This document shows, in pieces, positions 31,730 through 41,440 of a stretch of 64,000 nucleotides of DNA. Both the position numbers and the translations under genes were made by a program. Under the pieces are notes generated by a model. That model was given only the letters and a program-made list of their open reading frames with translations. It ran no database searches and was not told the origin of the DNA. The stretch comes from Prionace glauca. Taxonomy: Eukaryota; Chordata; Chondrichthyes; Carcharhiniformes; Carcharhinidae. The stretch spans positions 32,559,609 to 32,623,608 of the forward strand of contig CM075760.1 of assembly GCA_037974335.1 (NCBI GenBank), read 5' to 3'. Positions within the stretch are counted from its first letter, which is position 1. Each line of letters opens with the position of its first letter.

Positions 31730-32457
31730 ATATTTTCCCTCTTTTTTAAGATCACTGAACGTAATGTTAACACTTTGGAAACGGTCAGGCTGTTTCTGTG
31801 TCAATCTACCTCTAGATTTCCCTTACCTGGAGACCTGTCTGACAGGCAGGTACAGGAATAAATTCGAAACCCATGTTTGTCTTTTTTACACAAGCATTTA
31901 GTTTACTGGAGTGAGATATCGTTGTTACAGCTACTTTGGTACTTCACATTTTGAATACTGCGAACAGTGTTGGTCTCCTTACAGAATTAACTCACCTTCG
32001 AGTGAGACAGAGAAAATCCATTTTGCTGTTGACTTCAGGGTTGAGGGATATTGTATGATGTGAGATTAGTATTTTGGAAGCCAGAAGTGTGAGACCCGAT
32101 CTCTTTGAAACGTACGCTCTCAGTTTCACAGACAACGTATTTACCTGCTGTTTCCCCCATTAGCGGAGTCTTGGGACGGTTTCAGGGTAAGGGATGAAAT
32201 TTCAGACCTTTCAGTCAGAGAGTTGTGAGGCTTTTCTCTAACCCAGTGAGCGGTAGATGATCAGTCATCGAGTAGATTCAAGACAGAGGTTGAGAGATTT
32301 TCGAGGATTTTCTAAAAGTGAATGGCGAGTGAAGTGGAGAATAGAGTTGATAGGTCAGTAAAATAAATGCCACAGCTTGAGAACCAAGCTCATTGATCCA
32401 ACTTCTCCTTGTTTTCATGTTTCTTTTCTCTCTGAAATTGATTTTTCCTCTTTGCAG
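31730..32457 (+). other. Receptor intron 4, distal part
   Basis: No exon was recognised. Short LINE-like remnants may be present (ATTTTGAATACTGCGAACAGTGTTGGTCTCC at about 31945, resembling the LEYCVQFWS block). It ends in a good polypyrimidine acceptor (ATTTTTCCTCTTTGCAG). Confidence 0.5.
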
Positions 32458-32864
32458 GAGACGAAGGAATTTACTCTGATCTGTTAAGTTCTGGAACTCA
32501 ACCTGACACCAAAGACCATGCCCAGGCCACTGGTCAAAGGGTACAGGGCATGTCAAAGGGGCCTTCTGTGCAGGTCGAGGCTGGACGTGCTGCCAGCCTG
32601 AGAAGGCAGGCCACGGCTGGGCCTAGCACAGGCTCAATAAGAGAGCAGGCCCAGGCAGGTCCTGCTGCAAGTCTGAGAAGGCAGGCCACGGCTGGGCCTA
32701 GCACTCCCCAGATTGTTCCAGAACAAGATTCAACATACACAAGCCTGAGCCAAGGGCCAAGAAATGATGACTACCAACACCTCAGACGACAGGGAAACGA
32801 TGGTCAAAATGCAGTAACTTATTCAGCAGAAGCTGAGGAGGTGAGAGTTTTGACTCCATTGTAA
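32458..32864 (+). CDS. ITAM receptor exon 5: cytoplasmic tail with ITAM
   Basis: The last coding exon opens with a lone tyrosine motif, DEGIYSDLL. A basic Ser/Thr/Ala-rich segment follows with a 25-residue unit beginning AASLRRQATAGPST that is tandemly duplicated in frame (32591-32740). Near the end is DSTYTSLSQGPRNDDYQHL, which fits D/E-x2-YxxL-x8-YxxL, a complete ITAM, and then a third tyrosine (VTYSAEAEE). RRQAT/SLRRQ resembles basophilic-kinase or 14-3-3 sites. The stop TAA is at 32862-32864. A GAG|GTGAGA donor-like site (32840/32841) inside the exon could allow an alternative C-terminus, but the nearby AATAAA supports the stop used here. Confidence 0.75.
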
Positions 32865-32886
32865 GGTGAATTTGGGAAGTGAGATG

Positions 32887-32892
32887 AATAAA
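32887..32892 (+). terminator. Poly(A) signal of the ITAM receptor
   Basis: AATAAA 23 nt after the stop codon. It supports exon 5 as the terminal exon. Confidence 0.7.
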
Positions 32893-32924
32893 AATTCACT
32901 CCCAGCACAGTCTGCATTTAAGCC

Positions 32925-33520
32925 ACTCCAAAACTATTGATTCAATTCTAGATTGTAATTGACTCTCGGGCATCTGTTGTTCTATAAACTATCCAAAACC
33001 CTCGATTAGATTTCAGTTTGTGACACTCCCAGGTATCTGCTATTCTGTATATAAACCATCACAAACTTTTCAATTAGATTCTACTATGTAACTCACTTCC
33101 AGGTATCTATCATTTTATGTAAACTACTCCAAATTCCTCGATTAGACGCCAGTCAGTAACTCACTTCTGGGTCTGTTATTCTAGATATAAACCACGACAA
33201 ACTCCTAGATTGGATTCCAGTCTGTAACTCGTTTTCAGCTACCTGTTATTCTATATATAAACCATCCAAACCCCTCGATATGATTTCAGTCTGTAAATCA
33301 TTTCCAAGTATTTGTTATTCCATATATAAACCACACCAAGCCCTTGATTAAATTCTAGTCTGTAACACATTCCCAGGTATCTTATTCTATATACAAACCC
33401 CCTTGAACTCCTTGTTAGATTCCAGTCTGTAACTCACTCCCATGGATTTGTTATTCTATGTATAGATCATCCTGAACTCATCAATTTGAATCCAGTCTGT
33501 AACTAACTAAAGATCACAGA
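32925..33520 (+). repeat. ~72-bp minisatellite downstream of the receptor
   Basis: About eight diverged units have the form TCTGTAACTCACTCCCAGGTA / TCTGTTATTCTATATATAAACC / CCTCGATTAGATTCCAG. It starts within 40 bp of the poly(A) signal. Confidence 0.85.
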
Positions 33521-33799
33521 CGGCAGCTTTGAAAGACAAAAAAAAATTGATATCATTGCCTCACATCGCTGTTTGTGCGATATCGTTGTGCCTAACATTT
33601 GCTGTCCCTTGTCTAACATTGCAACGCTGACTGCACTCTTTAAAACAAAAACCTTCTTTGCTTGCTCTGAACTGCCCAGGTTGATCAGAGGCTTAGGTAT
33701 GAGACCAGCTTTCCAATGTTATTGCTTCGTGTGCTCAGCTTCTGTGCTTGCTAATGAGGAAAGTATAAAGAGTTTATCATTATGAATGTGCACAAATGG

Positions 33800-34235
33800 G
33801 TTAAGATGTGATTTCCACGTTTGTAAAAATTGATTGTGCCTCAACGAGGGCATTGTTTCTAGTTCGGCACACTGCACTGTAGGGAGGATGTGAAAGTATT
33901 GCTGAATGTGTGGAAAAAAGATTGACGAGAAGGACTCCAGTGATAAGGAAGTACATTTTTGTGGATCGAATGAAGCAGCTGGGACTGTTTCCTGGAGTGG
34001 AGAATGTGGAGGGAGGATTCAAGAGAGATCTTAAAACTCGGAGACATCTGGACAGAGTAGCTGGAGAGAGAAATTATTCCCACTGTGGGAAGGATCCAGA
34101 TTGAAAGGCATTGGTAGAAGAAAGAATCGTGATAAAAGGAGGAGTTCTTCACACGCCAAGTCTTAAGATTCTCGATTGTTCTTTCTGAGAAGGTGGTGGA
34201 CACAGGATCAGTTGATGTTTAGGATAGAAAATTGG
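33800..34235 (+). mobile_element. LINE 3' fragment (L2-like), sense
   Basis: The order of blocks (LKKRLTRRTPVI, QLGLFPGVENVEGGFKRDLKTR, then GVLHTPSLKILDCSF..KVVDTGS) matches the C-terminal end of L2/CR1-type elements. It has several breaks. Confidence 0.55.
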
Positions 34236-34239
34236 ATAT

Positions 34240-34900
34240 TTAATGAAAGAATAAAGATTGTTTGCTGTTTGCTGAGGTTCTCTTGTGAAAGATGATTATG
34301 TTCATAGCGCAGCGGGGCGGGAAAACCACGCACGGCCGATTTGTGGGATTCCCGCAGGCATTCGCACTGTGCCTGCATCTCCCCGGCCCGATCTCAGGCA
34401 GTGTTTGTGCTATGCCGGAAATGGGCTGGGCGGCATCGCTGGTATTTAAATAGTATTTAGAAGTGCCAAGGTGGGTGGGGTCTAGGGGCGGGGTCTGGTG
34501 ATGGCAGAGCCTAAGGGGTGGGGGTGTTGTGACTTTGTCATTTGTGATCATACATTTTTTATACTTTCACCATTTCTCCACAAAGTTATAATCTGCACTA
34601 TGTCGGGCACATTAAATCTCTATTTTACATTTATATAAAGCCCAGTTAACTAGTGAAGCTTCTACACAGTAAGTATACCTCAATCAGCATATAGATACAA
34701 ACTATCTTCATGGCTCAGGCTTTATTCTGAGCCTTAAAGGCCAAGAAGGTTCCCACTCTGTATTGCGATGGAGGCAGTAGGGGAGGCTACCGATGCCGGT
34801 AGGGGAACCGGTGAATGTGAGAAGCTGAAGTTTCCAGTTGAAGAGGTTCCCAGTGTCTCTGAGCAGCTGAACTGGGGAAGCCTTTGGGCAGAGACTGTCC
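34240..34900. other. Intergenic, no gene seen
   Basis: The first half is moderately GC-rich and the middle AT-rich. The 85-codon ORF at 34768-35025 has no domain and overlaps the promoter-like block, so it is not called. Confidence 0.4.
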
Positions 34901-34918
34901 TGCTGCTACTTCCCTTCC

Positions 34919-34937
34919 TGGCCACCAGGGGTCGCTG
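34919..34937 (+). promoter_or_regulatory. CTCF-like site
   Basis: TGGCCACCAGGGGTCGCTG differs from the vertebrate CTCF core CCACCAGGGGGCGC by a single base. It lies between the convergent receptor and GPCR/IgM genes, where an insulator or loop anchor would make sense. Orientation is plus. Confidence 0.5.
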
Positions 34938-34939
34938 TA

Positions 34940-35420
34940 ACACTCCCAGGCACTACACCAGCCAGTGTCACCTCTTGCCCACTCCGGCCCGGCCGCTGCT
35001 CATTGGCGGACCATCCGGGACCTGAAGAGAGGCGGGGCCAGCCGCCATATTGCCGTGATGTCACCATCAGCCCCTCCCCCAGCCGAGGAAAAAGCGACGG
35101 TTGAGAAATGTAGAAAGTGAGAGAAATTCCCACCCGGAAATCCCGCCCGGAGCGGAATTAAAATTAAATAAAATACATATTTTTATAAAGAGACAGGTGG
35201 CGGAACCGCGCATGTCCGGTAGTATTTTCCCAGAGCGAACCGCGCGGGTGTGATTGAAAAACAGACGCAATAAAAACAGAAAAGATTTTCCCGAATGGAG
35301 AAGAAACCGAAAGTCTGACGGGTGAGGATGTGAATAATAATCATCAGAATTTAAAATATTAAAAGATTAACATGGAACTGCCTGGGCGCATGTGCGGGAG
35401 GGGATGTCAATCAGAGAGCA
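34940..35420. promoter_or_regulatory. GC-rich promoter-like island
   Basis: It is CpG-rich, with GAGGCGGGGCC (35030), AGCCGCCATATTG (YY1-type, 35041-35053), GAACCGCGCATG and GAACCGCGCGGG boxes. A donor-like CTGACGGGTGAGG at about 35317 could end a non-coding first exon on the plus strand. No downstream gene was recognised within the window. Confidence 0.45.
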
Positions 35421-35429
35421 GCGCGCAGG

Positions 35430-35887
35430 ACGCCGTCTCCCCTAGCAACGCAAGATGGCGTCTCCCCTAGCAACGCAAGACGGTCGCGGGCCGTCTCCGT
35501 TGGCAACGCAAAATGGCCGCGGGCCGTCTCCCCTGGCAACGCAAGATGGCGGCTGGCCAACTCCCCTGGCAACGCAAGATGGCGGCTGGCCGTCTCCCCT
35601 GGCAACGCAAGATGGCGGCTGGCCGTCTCCCCTGGCAACGCAAGATGGCCGCGACCGTCTCCGCTGGCAACGCAAGATGGCGGCTGGCCGTCTCCCCTAG
35701 GCAACGCAAGATGGCCGCGGGCCGTCTCCGCTGGCAACGCAAGGTGGCGGCTGGCCGTCTCCTCTGGCAACGCAAGATAGCGGCTGGCCGTCTCCGCTGG
35801 CAACGCAAGATGGCCACTGGCCGTCTCCCCTGGCAACGCAAGATGGCCGCTGGCCGTCTCCCCTGGCAACGCAAGATGGCCGCGGGC
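35430..35887 (+). repeat. 33-bp minisatellite of YY1-type motifs, 14 copies
   Basis: The unit is roughly CAACGCAAGATGGCGGCTGG plus CCGTCTCCCCTGG, 33 bp, with 14 copies (two slightly shortened and two varying by one base). Eleven copies keep CAAGATGG; the others are AAGACGG, AAAATGG, AAGGTGG or AAGATAG. AAGATGGCGGC is the classic YY1 binding core. The array is CpG-rich and continues the promoter-like island. Because 33 is divisible by three, four to six frames stay open, producing spurious ORFs of up to 224 codons. Confidence 0.9.
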
Positions 35888-36110
35888 GATGGGTGTGATT
35901 GTGGCGCAGGCGCAGTGAGGTCTGCCTGCAGCCCATTGTCCAGATTGCCCCCCAGTGGATGTGGTGGGGATGGTGCAGCAGATGGAGCAACAATCCCAGT
36001 TTCAATGGGGGGAGAGAAGCTGCAATGCTGCTCCCTGTTGTTCACTCCTCTCCCCAGTCTCAGCATTGCAGAGTGTTTAAACAAGAGGGTGCATTGTCAC
36101 AGCAGCACTC

Positions 36111-36385
36111 AGACCTTCAGTTTAAGTTTATTTATTAGTGTCACTAATAAGTTGGCTGACATTAACACTGCAGTAAAGTTACTGTGAGAATTACCCGAGT
36201 CTCCACATTCCTGTTGGGGTAACACTGAGGGAGAATTTAAGCCCGGCCCAATGCTCCCTAACCCAGCACGTCTTTCAGACTGGGGAAGGAAACCCACACA
36301 GACACGGGGACAAGGTGCAAATGACCCACAGGTCCCTGGCACAGTGAGGCTGCGGTGTTACCCACTTTCCCACCATGCTGACACT
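36111..36385 (-). mobile_element. tRNA-headed SINE, antisense
   Basis: Tail complement TTTATTTATTAGTGTCACTAATAAGTTGGCTGACATTAACACTGCAGTAAAGTTACTGTGAGAA, then the body, with the head complement near 36375. The B-box region is deleted. Confidence 0.8.
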
Positions 36386-36539
36386 GGGGCAAATGTATTT
36401 GGGGGGAACACGGGGCAGGTGGGGGTATCGCTAACTCAATTTGATGAGGGGAGGGGGTGGAAACATCAGGAAAAATCATCTTTGTCTCAAAAGATTCTTC
36501 CATTTTTCCTCTTGTTTCTTACTGAAAACCAGCTCACTC

Positions 36540-37035
36540 CTCCATCCCTCCCATCAATAGGGCTAACAGAACGCAGAGAAAAGGTTACAGCGCAGGAGAG
36601 GCCATTCAGCCCATCACATCTGCACCAGCTCGGGAAATAAAGACTAGCTGTACATTCGAATCCTACCTTCCAGCAACCCAACCCCTGAGCCTCCTTTTTA
36701 CAGGGCACAGAGTTTCAGCTACAGATCCGAGTGCCGAGGGGTTTCTATCTGAACCACCAGTTTAGGAAGCGCTTTGCAGGCATCCTCCACCTTCTGATTG
36801 AGAAGCACCTTCCTTATGGCCCTTATAATCCTCCTACCGACCACCTTCAATCTGTGTGAACCCCACTTCCTGTCTCTGTTTGGGGGAAACAGGCCTTTCC
36901 TGTCCATCCTGTCTTGCCCCCCTCAGAATGTCAGACACCTCAGTTCGGTCACCTCTCAGGAAAACAACCCTCGCCAATCCAATCCTTTCCTCACCGCTGC
37001 AATTTCCCCAGTCCTGGCAAAACATTTGTAAATCC
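36540..37035 (-). mobile_element. LINE 3' fragment, antisense
   Basis: It starts with the AGGAGAGGCCATTCAGCCCATCACATCTGC terminus and continues through the complements of the KVLLNQKVEDACKALPK-like and FPPNRDRKWGSHRLKVVG-like stretches to 37035. It is a more L2-like subfamily than the CR1 copies. Confidence 0.65.
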
Positions 37036-37439
37036 AAATGTTTATCGAATCTGAGTAATCTTTAACATTGCCCCTTCGCCAACAGGGAACAATCATGAGG
37101 CAGAGACTGAGCAAATGTTGGGATATTTATTCAGAAAACAATGAAATATTTATTGACATGTTCAGATAAATCTCAATGATGGCCGTTGACCAGGTCAACA
37201 TTAAACAATGGTTCAGTCCCAGGTTAAAAATCATTGTAACAAAGTAGAAGTTTATCCTGAAATTGGACATTGCCGGAGACTCCCCATATAACGGAGAGAT
37301 CCAAACTCATACCACACCCTGATGTGGTAAAGGGGACACCAGGCTGAGCTCCAGACTGGGGATTAAAGAACACCGAGATATGTTTGATTCTGGTGATACA
37401 CCCTCTCCGAGCCAGGATTGAGGAATTCTTAGGCAGAGA

Positions 37440-37650
37440 GATAGAAAATGTCCTTCGGGTGTTCTGGTTTCTTCCCACACTCCAAAGATGTGCAGGTTGG
37501 GTGCACTGTCCATGATAAATTGCCCTTAGGCTCCCAAGATGTATAGGTTAGGGGGGTGAGTGAGCAAATACATGGGGTTACGGGGTAAGCCTGGGTAAGG
37601 GTCGGTAGAGATTTGAAAGGCGGAATGTCCTCCTTCTGCTTTGTAAGAAT
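37440..37650 (+). mobile_element. SINE 3' part, sense
   Basis: TTCTGGTTTCTTCCCACACTCCAAAGATGTGCAGGTTGGGTGC through GGCGGAATGTCCTCCTTCTGCTTTGTAAG. The tRNA head is missing. Confidence 0.75.
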
Positions 37651-37654
37651 TCTA

Positions 37655-37785
37655 TGAGTCAATGAAGTGAAACTCTCCAGACCAGGTAACATCATGGTAA
37701 ATCTCCACTGCACCCTTTCCAGTGTCACCCCATCCCTCCTATCCCGGGGATCCCAGAACTGCACCATTTTTTCCAAGAAGTGACC
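37655..37785 (-). mobile_element. LINE fragment, antisense
   Basis: The complement of the FWDPRDRRDGVTLERVQWRFTMMLPGLESF stretch of a CR1-type RT C-terminus. It abuts a sense RT fragment. Confidence 0.7.
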
Positions 37786-38425
37786 AGATGTGTAGATGAG
37801 AGCAATGCTTTTGACGTAGTCTTCTCGGACTTCAGCAGGGCTTTTGACAAGGTCCCACACGGGAGACTAATAGGGAAGTTAAGATCCCATGGTATCCAAG
37901 GAAATGTGTCAAATTGGATCCAGAATTGGTTGAGTGGCAGGAAGCAGAGGGTGATGGTGGAGGGGGTGATTTTCAGACTGGAAACTTGTATCCACAGGGT
38001 TCGATGTTGGGGCCCTTGTTGTTTGTGGTTTATTGAAATAACTTAGTGGTAAAATGCAGGAGGTTTATCAGTAAGTTTGCGGATGATAGGGGAATTGTTC
38101 GGATGGTAAATGGGAGGATAGCCTTAGATTACAGGGGGATAGAGACAGGCTGATCCGTGGCAAAAGGAATCCAATGGGGATCAGTGTGATGTGATGCACT
38201 CGGGCAGGGCTAACAAGAAAAGGGATTAGATGATGAACAGTAGGATCCCAGGAAGCTCCGAGGATCAGAGGGAGATCGGTGAGCATGTACACCGGTCCCT
38301 TACGGTAACAGGACAGGTGGATAAAGTGGTTAAGAAGACACACGGTTCACTTCTTTATTAGCCGAGTGTTTAAGAGTGGGGAGGTTATGCTGGAATTATA
38401 TAAAATGTTGGTTAGGCATTAGGAA
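37786..38425 (+). mobile_element. CR1-like LINE RT fragment, sense
   Basis: DVVFSDFSRAFDKVPHGRLIGKLRSHGIQGNVSNWIQNWLSGRKQRVMVEG is followed by a damaged GVPQG-like region, FISKFADD-like remnants at 38065-38085 and the LGE..HRSLT region to 38420. Several breaks. Confidence 0.8.
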
Positions 38426-38429
38426 GGAG

Positions 38430-38585
38430 GAATGAGACAGAAAAAAAGACAGAAAAAAAGACAGAAAAAAAGACAGAAAAATAGACAGAAAAAAAGACAG
38501 AAAAAAGAGAGAGGGAAAAAAAGAGACAGAGGGAAAAAAAGAGACAGAGGGAAAAAAAGAGACAGAGGAAAAAAAAGAGAGTAAA
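38430..38585. repeat. GACAGAAAAAAA simple repeat
   Basis: (AGACAGAAAAA)n merging into (AGAGACAGAGGGAAAAAA)n, about 150 bp, exactly at the junction of two oppositely oriented LINE fragments. Confidence 0.9.
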
Positions 38586-38895
38586 CACAGTACTCCAGCT
38601 CCAGCCTCATCTTTACCCTGTACAGTTGCAGCAAGACCTTCCTGCTTTTATATTCTATCCCCCTCGCTAAAAAGGCCAGCATCCCATTCGCCTTCTTGAT
38701 CACCTGCTGCACCTGCAGACTGGGTTTTTGTGACTCATGCACAAGGACCCCCAGGTCCCTCTGCACCGAAGCATGCTGCAGCTTTTCGCCTTTTAAATAG
38801 TAATACCAACTCTCTGCCTCCTATTAGACAGCCAATCCTCCATCAACACTAGCTTTTTCAGTTTATTCAGGAATGGGTAAATTTGCGTCCACAAC
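38586..38895 (-). mobile_element. LINE fragment, antisense
   Basis: The complement of MQRDLGVLVHESQKPSLQVQQVIKKANGMLAFLARGIEYKSRKVLLQLYRVKMRLELEYC. The reading order is correct on the minus strand. Confidence 0.8.
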
Positions 38896-38984
38896 CGAAT
38901 ATTATTGGCTGCCACTGGAAGAGTTTTGAAAGAAGTTCACGATAACCCACTCTTCCATTGGGAATACGACCAGTGTCTGTTAAT

Positions 38985-39335
38985 TATAACCAACTCAAGG
39001 CATCTGCCTTCGCGAGTCGGTCTCCCAGTTGCCCATGTTCAGAGGGCAATTATGTGTCAACCACATTGCTGTGGGCCTGGGGTCACGATTATGCCTGACA
39101 ACAGTAGGGCGACAGAATACCCTCCCTGGGACATTGGTGAACCAGATGTTTATTTTTTTCAGAAAACCGACAATTTTAATGGTCACCAGCGGATTCTAAA
39201 CTCCAGATATATTTATTCAAACTTTACCATATGCCGTGACAAGATCGGAACCCTGGTGTCCAGAACATTAGCTGAGTTTCAGCATTAATAGTCTAGTGAT
39301 AAAACCACCAGTCCATCACGTACACATCCTGAGTG
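38985..39335 (-). mobile_element. SINE (third family), antisense
   Basis: On the minus strand: CCAGGGTTCCGATCTTGTCAC head with a tRNA-like B box, TTTGAATAAATATATCTGGA, CATCTGGTTCACCAATGTCC and GGCCCACAGCAATGTGGTTGACAC. The same family occurs sense at 29245-29460 and 53850-54070. Confidence 0.7.
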
Positions 39336-39479
39336 TAAACATCCTGAGTTCCTGTAACCTCGAGACAGCATATTACATAGGTCTGTAGGGCTCCCGGATT
39401 GGACAGCATTAACTGCCTCAATGAGGAAGGGCATATTCCAATAACTCCACCTGATGGGTATCGTTAAACTCATTAAATG

Positions 39480-40160
39480 TGTCTCTCTGCCTCGTTTTGT
39501 GTTTGTGCCTTTCTCTTTCTCTCTGTCACTCTTTCTCTGTGCCTCTTTCTCTCTCTCTCTCGATGTTACTCTCTGTATTTTTCTGTCTCTCCGCCTCTCC
39601 CCCACTCTCCCTCTCCCAACCCTTCTCTCTCTCTCTCCTGTCCCCGTCAGTCCCACTCTCTGTCCCCCTTTTGAGTCTCCCTTTCCTTCTGCCTACCTCG
39701 ACCTGCCTCTTTTTCTTGTTGTTTCCACTGTGCTCATTAAGCCTCACTCTTTCCCATTTGCACCCGCTGTCTGTCTCTATATCTGTGTTTCTCTTTGTCT
39801 CTGGCTATTTCCCTCTGCCTCACGTTCTGCCCCCCATTTCCCCTTCATCTTCCTTTCACTCTCTTATTACAACCTCCAAACTGTCTTCCTCTGTCTCCTT
39901 TCTCATTCCCTGTATATCACCCTCGCCGTTTTCTCTACTCCCTATCCCTGTCTCTCTCACTCTGTGAGAATCTCTCTCTGTCTCTGTTCTTTCTCTCTGT
40001 CTGCACCTATTCGAACATCTTTCAAATCTTCTTGTTATCCATGCCTTTGTGCCTCTCCCTCTCTCTGCCAATCTCTATCACTCTCACTGTTGCTTACACT
40101 GCCCCCCTTCTCTGTCTCCCTCTCACTTTTTCTCTCTGTGTGTATGTGTGTTTGTAATTA
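39480..40160. repeat. CT-rich low-complexity tract
   Basis: About 650 bp of degenerate pyrimidine-rich sequence (CTCTCTCTGTCTCTCT with interruptions), 100 bp beyond the GPCR stop codon. The long ORFs here are composition artefacts. Confidence 0.8.
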
Positions 40161-40245
40161 TTTCTGTCTCCGTGATGCTGTTTTGTTGTTTACAATGTGA
40201 ACGCTTAACATGAAGAATCATGGACCTTGTGGTTGTAGTTTCCTC

Positions 40246-41147
40246 TCAGGGTGTATTGAGATGAAGAATTGCAGTAAAGGGGTATTTCAGAAGATCTTTT
40301 AGCTGCTGTCTAAAGTGAGTCTGTGTCACAGCATAAATGGCGGTGTTTGTGCAGCAACTTGTGAGTTGTAGCATAAAACCCAATTCCATAACAAAAAGAT
40401 GTAACCTCATCGACTGATAGCCCAAGCCATACATCCGACTCCATGTTGAATAAAACATTAATGCCGACCATAAGACGATGAAATTCACTGAGATAACAAA
40501 CAGTAAAATGATGGATTTCCTTCGACTCTCCATCTCTGGGTCACTAGGATTTTCCCCACCACTGTGAGCCCGGAGTCTCCTGCGGGCTCTGCTGCTCACT
40601 AAAATGTGTCTGACAGTGAGAGCATTGAGGAGCAGAATCAGGGCGAATGGGACACATGGGGTTAGAATGTTGTGGAGGAACTCAATTGTTGTCCAGACCA
40701 GAGAATCCACAACATCCCATGAGAAGCGACAAAACCAGGGATTGTTCGCCAGCCCATATCCATTTAATAACATAAAATACCAGAAAATGTTCTTTAAAAA
40801 GCTCAGCACTGTCACTGTTCCCAGAACCACAGCCGCTGATTTCTCAGTGCAATATTTACTTTTCAGCTTGGGGCAGCAAATGGCCACAAATCGATCAAAG
40901 GTGAAAGTGACGGTGAACCAGACAGAACAGTCAATGGCTGCATAAAGCAGGACGGCGTGGATGTTACACACGGGGAACGACATCAGGAAATAAAAGTGTT
41001 CCCAATAAACAATGGGAATCTGTCTCAATATCAGGTCGAGGATAATGACCAACAGATCCCCCACTGACATGGCCACCAGGTAACGAGTGACACATTTGGA
41101 CAGACCACAGTTTCTGCTCATCAACGTCACAATTGTGATTATGTTCA
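40246..41147 (-). CDS. GPR139-like: GPR139-like G-protein-coupled receptor, exon 2
   Basis: This is the main exon of a class A GPCR of the GPR139/GPR142-like type expanded in cartilaginous fish, a plasma-membrane receptor whose ligand I cannot predict. After the acceptor TTCCTTCCTGATAG it encodes the rest of TM1 (NIITIVTLMSRNCGLSKC), TM2 (RYLVAMSVGDLLVIILDLI), TM3 ending in FTFDRFVAICCPKLKSKYC (DRF in place of DRY), TM4, TM5 (ILTPCVPFALILLLNALTVRHILV), a basic third loop (RARRRLRAHSGG), TM6 (SIILLFVISVNFIVLWSALMFY) and TM7 with NTAIYAVTQ in place of NPxxY. The conserved disulfide cysteines are CNIH before TM3 and WFCRF in ECL2. The frame is fully open to TGA at 40246-40248. Confidence 0.85.
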
Positions 41148-41244
41148 CTATCAGGAAGGAAATAAAGAATAAAATTAGACATGAATCAGGGGAATAAATT
41201 ACCATTTAGACTGCAGATGGAACTTTTAAAAAAAAAAATGTGCA

Positions 41245-41440
41245 CACACACTGAACCAGTTAAATCTTTATTTTTATATGATCCAGCACATCGTTTGGAA
41301 AGTGAGACGAAAGTGGAACATCTGGAGGAAATCCAGGCAGACACGGGGAGAAGGTCCAAACTCGACACAGACAGTGACCCGAGCCTGGAATTGAACCCAG
41401 GTTCCTGATGCTGAGTCAGCAGTGCTAACCAGAGTGTCAC
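41245..41440 (-). mobile_element. SINE fragment, antisense (GPCR intron)
   Basis: Body and B-box complement (CTGGAATTGAACCCAGG, 41386-41402) with the head complement to 41440. The tail is truncated. Confidence 0.75.

Larger units (their letters stand above)
17577..32864 (+). other. Gene: ITAM-bearing single-Ig-domain receptor (CD2/SLAM-like fold), five exons
   Basis: The five exons are 17577-17634, 27984-28282, 29772-29865, 30640-30672 and 32458-32864. Their phases join without a break (1, 0, 1, 1), giving 891 nt or 296 residues. The product is a type I membrane receptor: signal peptide, one extracellular Ig domain of about 85 residues, a hydrophobic membrane span with no charged residue, and a tail of about 150 residues with a complete ITAM. 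By the general rule for ITAMs, Src-family kinases would phosphorylate the two tyrosines and recruit Syk/ZAP-70. An AATAAA at 32887-32892 lies 23 nt after the stop. The gene runs toward the IgM gene, which is on the opposite strand. I do not recognise a named orthologue. The extra cysteine pair suggests the CD2/SLAM C2 domain; CD79, CD3 and elasmobranch MDIR-type receptors are alternatives. CD79 and CD3 are less likely because the membrane span lacks their acidic residue. Confidence 0.75.

Noticed and set aside
34768-35025. 85-codon ORF MEAVGEATDAGRG...
   Set aside because: Overlaps the CTCF-like site and CpG island, has no recognisable domain, and no splice partner was found.
35411-36187. Long ORFs of 150-224 codons in the 35.4-36.2 kb block on both strands
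   Set aside because: The 33-bp unit length is divisible by three and the unit lacks stops, so open frames are automatic; several frames are open at once.
38905-39288. 127-codon plus-strand ORF
   Set aside because: The DNA is an antisense copy of a dispersed SINE also present at 29.3 and 53.9 kb; no domain or splice support.
39454-40200. 248-codon ORF near the GPCR
   Set aside because: Leu/Ser/Pro-rich reading of a CT-rich tract; no membrane topology pattern beyond composition.
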